This document shows, piece by piece, positions 29,200 through 35,214 of a stretch of 35,214 bases of DNA. Each line of letters begins with the position of its first letter. Within the stretch, counting starts at the first letter, position 1. The notes beneath the pieces were generated by a model. The model did not search any database. It was not told the DNA's origin and worked only from the letters and a program-made list of their open reading frames with translations. The stretch covers positions 40,255-75,468 of the forward strand of contig MNCI01004506.1 in the NCBI GenBank assembly GCA_015680685.1, read 5' to 3'. The position numbers and the translations under genes are program-made. Origin of the DNA: Gnetum montanum (taxonomy: Eukaryota > Streptophyta > Gnetopsida > Gnetales > Gnetaceae).

Positions 29200-31680
29200 G
29201 ATTAGGTCTTCTAGATGATCTAAGATCTTACCAAAGAGTTGCACAAGCTCAAGGCCTATACCATGTAGATGGTCAAAATAATGGAATTCTATCATGATGA
29301 TTCATTAGTTCAACCATCCCCCAAATCATTCTTTCTTTGGGAATTCTTATCCTATAGTTTACCAAGGATAATTATGAGGATGATCCCAATGTACACATAA
29401 CTAGCTTCTGTTTTGAGTGCTTGTTGTTACAAGCTTGGCCTCACACCATCATGTGTATCTTCCCTATGTGCCTTATCGAGAAGGCCTTAGACTAGTACCA
29501 TGTAGTGCTTAGAGGATCCATTATCTCATTAGAGGACTTGATTTTACAATTCTTGAATCATTTCAAGTATCACTTGAAACTAGACATCATCCTTGATCAA
29601 CTAATGAAAATCAAACAAGGATCTCTTGGACCTATCTAGAAGTTCATTTAATGATGGAATGCTCTACTCAATGAGATTATTAAGCCTATAACTAAAACCC
29701 ATATTCTAGCCATTTTCAAGGGGGTAGTTAACTATTTCATTATGTTCAAACTATATTATCTAGACGTGTGGTCCCATAGCCAAGCTTTCTTACAAACTAA
29801 GAACATAGAAGATACTACTAAAGTCATCCATGACCCTATCTATGTAGCATACAAGAACCAACATACAAGGAAGAACAATGATAGGGGAAAGTAGAACCAT
29901 GTAGCCATGGCCACTATGGCCAAAGGAAAAAAAACTATTCAAGGGCCAAACAAGTCAACCTAAGTTTCTTGTTGCAAGCAATCAACCTTTAATATTGAAG
30001 CCTTCTACCTCAAACCAACCTAGGCCTATCTTTGAGAGAAAGAATTGGTCAAAATACATCAAGTTTCCTTTGAAACCATCCAAGCTCCTTGACTAGTTAC
30101 TCAAGAGTGGTCAAATTCAATACAAGAAAATAACTAAGAATGCCTATAAGAGGCATGATCAATTATGCAAAGTCACTAAGAATCCCACTCTAGCAACCAA
30201 GGATGATCCATCGGTATCAAAATATTTCAAACTTGATTAATTCTACCACTATCATTAATTGTCTGATCATGACACTGATTTCTATTTGGCCCTAAAGATG
30301 ACCTACAAAATATGATAAACAATGGAGAGTTAGTGCTATATGCTTCTAACCAATTTAGGCCTTAAAACCAATCCATGTAGATATACAAAGACTTATTGAA
30401 TGCAAATAACAACCCTTACATAAAAGCAGTGTTGAACATTAGAAATGGTCCAAGACCTACTATAGAGCCATTTGTAATTCAAGTAACTCTTTGCATTGAA
30501 AGTGTTCCTTCAACTTCATTAAGTTCAAGGACTCTTTTATCATAAGGATACCATCACTAGTGCCCCCCAAAGAACCATTCGTTATTAGAGTACCTTTGCC
30601 TGCAACCATCAAGCCTGTAATCCAAGCTGACCAATGTCCTCTTGTGGTGGCCAACACAACAACGTCTTCATAGCCAAATAATAAGAAATCACCTACCAAG
30701 CAACATAAGTAGCCTACCCCAAAGCCCAATGTTAAAGATAACAAGAAAGCGAAGGCTTGGAAAGAGGTGGGCCCATTGAAGGTCACATCCACTTCAACCA
30801 TTCCCATGAGCTCCAATGCTCAAACCACTTCAACTAGTTAGCTAAGGGAGGGACATAAACAACATGAGAAGGGATAGGAAGGTTAAACCATAGATACTAA
30901 ACCATGATGTTTGAATCTAGGGTAGGATGAAAGAAGTCAAATTCATTAAGAATGAAAAGATAATGATTAGTGACAAGGACTTCCTCAATTCCATGGAGTA
31001 AGTAAAACTCTCCTTAAAATAAAAAAACATCTATCTTAGCTTTTATGACCTAGTAATAATCTCCTTTTCTCACCATGAAGCCTTAGTGAGAATGTTGACA
31101 TCAATTCCCATTAGTAAGGACATTCCTACTAGTGTGAATCCATTCATACAATAATGATGTCCCCTTCACCTAGGAAAGAAATGAAGTCAATTGCCTTAGT
31201 GTTTCATGATAGTGAGGTAAAAACTAACCCACCAAATGGTGAGATAACAAGGACCCCTCTCTTTATAACCATAAGGATTGGACAATACAAAATACATGGG
31301 GTGCATGCTGACAATGAGGCAACTAATGTCATACCTTTTACCATTGTTGAATGGTTAGGCTTGGTAGAATACATGTAGGGTACTTCTATTTTTGCTCTCC
31401 TATCCTTCAATAGATCATAGGAGTAGTAAAGGATTATATCTCTTTAGATTTCACTGTTGGGAAATAATTCCTCACATTTTCCAAGTTCTTGGTGGTGGAA
31501 GAGACACTAGGATTTAATCTAATCTTTGGTAGGTATTGGTTAACTCAATTACAAATAGTTTCCTCCCCCATCCACTAAGAAATTCACCTAACTTATGAGG
31601 AAGGTAAAATAATCATTCATGGTGATAGTGCAGTCCCTCTTATTGTCAATAATGTTGATGTGGAATAAGGGTCCAAAGTG
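29200..31680 (+). pseudogene. gag-pro: Tat/Ogre-like Ty3/gypsy gag and protease remnant
   Basis: Reading in pieces on the + strand, a capsid block at about 29500-29880 gives LEDLILQFLNHFKYHLKLDI, LDQLMKIKQGSL, RWNALLNEIIKPI-like and ILAIFKGVVN. At about 30240-30310 a YHYH-L-DHDTDF-LALK pattern matches the C-H-H-G-H-D-T-x-D-C-x-L-K/R zinc-like motif of Tat/Athila-type Gag. A protease-like part follows: IRIGQYKIHGVHADNEATNV at about 31280-31335, where D-x-G/S-A is expected and ADNEA is found, and FLVVEETLGFNLIFGRYWL at about 31480-31545. Stops are frequent. No reverse transcriptase follows before 33.7 kb. The family assignment is moderate. Confidence 0.7.
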
Positions 31681-32953
31681 ATGTTTTAAGAAGAAACTCC
31701 TACTATCAAGAGCGAAGTTGATAGGTCTAATAAAGTAGACTAAGCTAAAACTAGAAATAATTGAACCATGAATGCAACATGAAAAGAGCTTCCATTCAAT
31801 GTGGTTAGTGAGGGAAAAGGTAAGTATAGGATTATGTAATAGAGACTGTATACTTTTCCTAATCTTTCAAAGATTAGGAAGAAATTACATGATTAAGTAC
31901 ATTTCCTACTCACTTAAACCTATGTTGATAACCTTGTAGCCTTTTCTTTTTATTTTTATTTCATAGTCTAGTTTTAAACTTTTGTTTACATGTGTCATTT
32001 TTCTTTAAGATGCTTTACCTTATTTTAGCCTCGTTATGACTACCTAGCCTTACTTGTACATTTTTTCATAAACGTTTATAGTTTATTCTTATTCACAATT
32101 TTCCTATTATGATTTTTCATTACAAAAACACACAAATACCATAAAAATTTTAAAACATAAAAATCTATAAAAATTTTCCATAGCTTGCCAAGGCCTTAAA
32201 CTAGCAATGCATTGTAGCATTTCCCCCTATCATTATTATAGCCATTACACCATATTTTATACTTTGTTTTCCCTGATTACGTTACATTTTACATTTTAAT
32301 ACAAATCTTTGCCTTATAGCCTTACACTTTAACAATGTAGCCTTCTTTATTCAAGAAAACATAGAATACAAAAAACTACATTAAAATAAAAAAATACTTA
32401 AAAAGTATATGAATATGAAAAAATTAAAAATATTATAACCAAAGTGTCCAAGTCCAATAGCCATAGTCACATAGTGTGACAAAAATTTAGTCAACCATGA
32501 TAAAAAAATAAATAGAAATATAATAGCCATGGTTGCATTGTGCAATAATAAAATAAATAATTATCTCATAATCTCCAACAGCTATGAATAACCAATAAAA
32601 AATAACATCAACATCATAACTAAAATAGCCAAAAATATAACAAGACTCGTATGTCTAAGGTAAGACTAGAGGAGGAGGAGAAACATCATTGTCATCATGA
32701 TCACTAGGGCCATTGCCATCACATAGTGCTTGCACCACAACAATAACATAAAATAAAACATAAAAAAATAATTAGTAACCAGTGTAGCCAAAACATAATC
32801 ATAAAACAACAAAACAAAACAAAAATATACAAACTAAACTAAAAAGAGATGAAAAATGTTAAAAGAAAAACTTAAAAAAAAAACTATTAGAGATTCTAGA
32901 GCAAGGTCTTCTGGTGAAAAGTTTAGAAGACCAGCCTCTAAATGGTGAAGAAT
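31681..32953. other. Very AT-rich stretch, no gene seen
   Basis: Follows the protease remnant. It contains A-rich strings and repeated ATAGCCA-like words but no domain, terminal repeat or RNA gene. It could be the 3' untranslated part of the + strand gag-protease element. Confidence 0.4.
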
Positions 32954-33175
32954 CTACTCTTCATTTATATTTGTCCAATCTATCTCCTCAAAGTTTACAC
33001 TTGTTAAGATGTTCCTCCTCTTAACATCTGTCCACTCTAGAGGCTCTTGGGAAAAGGATGCACTAGTAGCCTCTATAGAAGTAGTAGTAATATAAATAGT
33101 AGGAAAATCAAATACTACTAGAGAGCCTTTGAATATCTTAAGGGCATCCTCTACATTGATTTCGTATGTGAACAT
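32954..33175 (-). other. Short unidentified minus-strand frame
   Basis: 73 codons from MFTYEINVEDALKIFKG to EEIDWTNINEE. Upstream on the minus strand (33180-33640) the translation continues as broken coding-like text, for example GNKKRSQAKVQGKKEELCQ in one frame, suggesting a decayed longer frame. No family was recognised. It is probably retroelement-derived. Confidence 0.25.
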
Positions 33176-33692
33176 CTCAAGCTTTTAGCTCTTCATAGCC
33201 TCTTCCTATAGCCACTTGACATAGCTCTTCTTTTTTGCCTTGTACTTTTGCTTGTGATCTTTTTATTTCTTACCCCACTTAAGGACATAAGTGCAGTAAT
33301 CCCACTAGGCTCTAATCTTGCAAACTAACAAATCCATTTGAATGTTCTTTTTCATGTTGGTCCTGGCTAGAGCAACCTTGTAATGGATGACACTCTAATA
33401 GCACGACCACTCAATTTTCTTAGTGTGCAAGAAATTTCTATTAGCTACAAATGCCTTTATAAACTCCTTGCGATTGCTAAGGTCTCTAATTTTAGTTGCC
33501 TATCACTTGTTTTCTTTTTCCAAGGCCACCACTCTTTCCCATAGGAATTCATTGGAGCATTGGCACTTCCAATAAGTCCTAGCACATGAGAGGGGACATT
33601 CATTGACCCATCATATAACCCTCATGGAACATTTTTCACATCAAGTGGTAGTGTAGGAAACTAATCAAGCACAACATCATGCTCAGGATACC
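33176..33692 (-). other. Decayed minus-strand sequence left of the LTR
   Basis: No intact frame and no recognised domain. It ends with ATACC (33688-33692) at the LTR boundary. If the LTR at 33693-34763 belongs to an element lying to its right, this is the insertion-site flank. Confidence 0.35.
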
Positions 33693-34120
33693 TGATGAGT
33701 GGTGAGGTACCCCTACACTCCACCATACGAATACGAGCGTACACGCGTGATCCGGTCGAACTCCGCAGACTAAATGCCTTAACACCACAAGAAACACTTG
33801 GGGTTAATCGTTCGTTGTCTTCCCAGGCTTGCTTGTATGTGTCACGGTGTATGGTTAAGCAAGTCTGAGGTATGTGATTTTTTTGGTATTTTCGGCTTAT
33901 CTTCTATGCTACCAGGAGAAAGGGTTGAGAAAACTAAACTAACTCTAACTAAGATCTAAGTCTAAATTAACTAGCGTCAGCATCCGTTCCCACTTGCCGG
34001 ACACACCCTGAACTATGCAACTGCAGCTTACCAAACGCTAATCGTTACTGGGATCGCCACACGTAACGCAAGTGCTCGAAGTGGTCGTACTGAGGCACCT
34101 ATTTAGCCTACGTGTGATAA

Positions 34121-34400
34121 GCAGCCGATTCCTTAGCCAGCCGTACACACCCGTGGGTGCTCGTAACTAAGTCGTACTTATCACACGATCTAGCCTAGCA
34201 ATGAGCAGCCGATTCCTCAACTAGCCGTACACATTAGACCCGGGAGTTACCAAGCGCAGAATCCTGGAATACGCTACTGGGTTACCAAGCATCCAATGCT
34301 CGTAATTGAGTCGTACTCATGCATTGCGTCAAGCAGCCGATTCCTTGACTAGCCGTACACGTCCGTAGACGCTCGTAATCAAGTCGTACTTGAACGCACT
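34121..34400. repeat. Three-copy repeated block within the LTR
   Basis: GCAGCCGATTCCT starts at 34121, 34205 and 34333. Each is followed by AGCCGTACAC and, in copies 1 and 3, by GCTCGTAA-x3-AAGTCGTACT. The spacings of 84 and 128 bases differ because an extra ACCAAGC-containing stretch sits in the middle. The solo LTR at 11562-12343 has only a single GCAGTCGTAC-like stretch, so this expansion accounts for much of the length difference. Confidence 0.8.
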
Positions 34401-34638
34401 AGGAAAGCAGGAAAGAAAGCAATAAATGAAACCACGTGCTGCAAGGTTTATCCAAACAAGTTCGTCTTTATTGCCGTACACAACTTGGGTTCAGGTTACA
34501 AGCTGCTCGAATAAAGAGCCGTTCACTCTAGGACTCCTACTGCGGGCACATGGGGAAAAATTCTAACTCTGGAGTGATCAATCTGCCAGAGCTTCGCTAC
34601 ACTAGCCAGGATTGGGAAATGAAGGGAGTGCCGCCTCT

Positions 34639-34646
34639 TATTTATA
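34639..34646 (-). promoter_or_regulatory. TATA box of the large LTR
   Basis: CTATAAATAAGAGGCGGC on the minus strand, identical in core and context to the solo LTR. Transcription would run leftward into R and U5. Confidence 0.7.
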
Positions 34647-34660
34647 GAAATGGCAGTGGG

Positions 34661-34738
34661 ACGCGATATCGCGTACGCGATATCGCAGGAGAAGACGCGA
34701 TATCGCGTCGGCTGTGATATCGCATACGCGATATCGCG
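34661..34738. promoter_or_regulatory. Cluster of GATATC-centred palindromes upstream of the LTR TATA box
   Basis: ACGCGATATCGCGT (34661-34674), ACGCGATATCGC (34675-34686), GACGCGATATCGCGTC (34694-34709), a diverged TGATATCGCAT (about 34715-34725) and CGCGATATCGCG (34727-34738). On the minus strand they lie 15-100 bp upstream of the TATA box, inside U3. They are partly preserved in the solo LTR (12295-12337). Symmetric binding sites for a dimeric regulator are inferred; no known plant site was matched. Confidence 0.75.
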
Positions 34739-34763
34739 GCCTAGTGTAAATCTCATCTCATCA

Positions 34764-35214
34764 TACCCCCATGACTGAATGAAAACTCGTCCTCGAGTTC
34801 CTTACAATGATATCAGGTAGGTATGGGATTATTAGGGAAAATGGGACTAATGGGATGACATGTGAACGGTCTTTATTACAAGACTTGACAAAAACTGGTG
34901 TTCATGACAACATGGGTGAACACCTTATTACAATGACATCATGCCACAGTTGGCAGCTGAGAGAAAAGAGGAGACAGAAAATAGAAGAGAAGAAGAGAGA
35001 AGAGTCTTGTTGCTGCCAACGTCGAGGTTACGCCTTTCGTTGTTCATCTGTAAGCGCATTATCAATTCCACTCCTTGCATGCTGCTTCAGCGCTGCTCCA
35101 TTCCAAGTGTCTGCTCCAGATCCATTCCGTTGTTGTATGATTGCCATCTGCACACACAACACCATCATATATTAGCAAGGGTAATTGAATCATTAAGTAA
35201 AGCATACCTTGCTT
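34764..35214 (-). other. 3' internal end of the minus-strand LTR element
   Basis: Contains the polypurine tract (minus strand CATGGGGGTA, 34764-34773) and the CTCGAGGACGAG remnant of a polyprotein end (about 34786-34800). A long purine-rich run (34967-35012) follows, seen on the minus strand as a pyrimidine tract ending CAG. The + strand frame at 34807-35175 has no recognisable content and lies antisense to the element. The rest of the element is outside the window. Confidence 0.5.

Larger units (their letters stand above)
33693..34763 (-). repeat. Large gypsy-type LTR with TGATGAG ends
   Basis: 1071 bp, TGATGAGTGG to TCTCATCA. Its first 60 bases are nearly identical to the solo LTR at 11562. 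It is GC-richer and less decayed than the other two copies, hence the youngest. The minus-strand TATA box is at 34639-34646. Beyond 34763 the minus strand reads GGAACTCGAGGACGAG, then CATGGGGGTA, then the LTR. This is a LEDE-type polyprotein end plus polypurine tract, so it is the 3' LTR of a minus-strand element running off the right edge. It is longer than the solo copy because of an internal repeated region. Confidence 0.82.

Noticed and set aside
34807-35175. 122-codon + strand frame
   Set aside because: No domain, runs antisense to a retroelement 3' region, and its purine-rich core makes Lys/Arg/Glu by composition.
1-35214. tRNA, rRNA or other structured RNA genes
   Set aside because: No cloverleaf with A and B boxes or rRNA-like conserved blocks was noticed on either strand; only a primer-binding site complementary to tRNA-Met was found. 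A tRNAscan or Infernal run would be decisive.

Overview
The window reads as nuclear DNA of a seed plant, most likely one with a large, repeat-rich genome such as a conifer or other gymnosperm. The plant assignment rests on a plant-specific DUF247 gene, a plant receptor-like-kinase fragment, a Ty1/copia element with an initiator-tRNA-Met primer site, and several Ty3/gypsy lineages. The gymnosperm suggestion is inference from low gene density and many old, decayed elements. There is no sign of bacterial, organellar or viral genome organisation.

Only one gene looks intact: a single-exon DUF247 (UPF0481-type) membrane protein of 648 codons on the + strand (14802-16748). It lies in the right half of an old direct tandem duplication. 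Unit A spans about 1527-13824 and unit B about 13825-20497. Each unit has the same order: a short 5' flank, a DUF247 gene, its 3' flank, a fragment of an unidentified + strand reading frame, and a minus-strand gypsy pol with a 185-bp 3' LTR. The unit A gene (8488-9193) is a pseudogene with two internal deletions and in-frame stops. The junction where A ends and B begins is visible at 13824/13825.

Unit A was enlarged by two insertions whose empty sites survive in unit B. One is a full-length but dead Ty1/copia element (1557-8212; 5-bp target duplication TCTTC/TCTCC). The other is a solo gypsy-type LTR (11562-12343; ACTAG/ACCAG). Unit B alone carries a 751-bp segment (14006-14756) between GAGCCT direct repeats; it contains a piece of receptor-like kinase and lies directly upstream of the DUF247 start.

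From 20.8 kb to the right end the window is nested retrotransposon debris. A minus-strand LTR (20811-21666) truncates gypsy copy B and is followed by a decayed minus-strand gag region (about 24.0-26.15 kb) with no pol seen. A + strand Tat/Ogre-like gag-protease remnant (about 29.2-31.68 kb) also lacks a visible reverse transcriptase. A third LTR of the same family as the solo LTR (33693-34763) has its internal region running off the right edge. The rest is AT-rich sequence without recognisable genes.

The elements of most interest are the dated tandem duplication with paralogous empty sites, uneven divergence along the two units, the kinase-bearing segment at the 5' end of the surviving gene, tandem enhancer-like repeats in the copia LTR, a cluster of GATATC-centred palindromes upstream of an LTR TATA box, and a perfect hairpin found only in unit B. 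All divergence figures are counts by eye.
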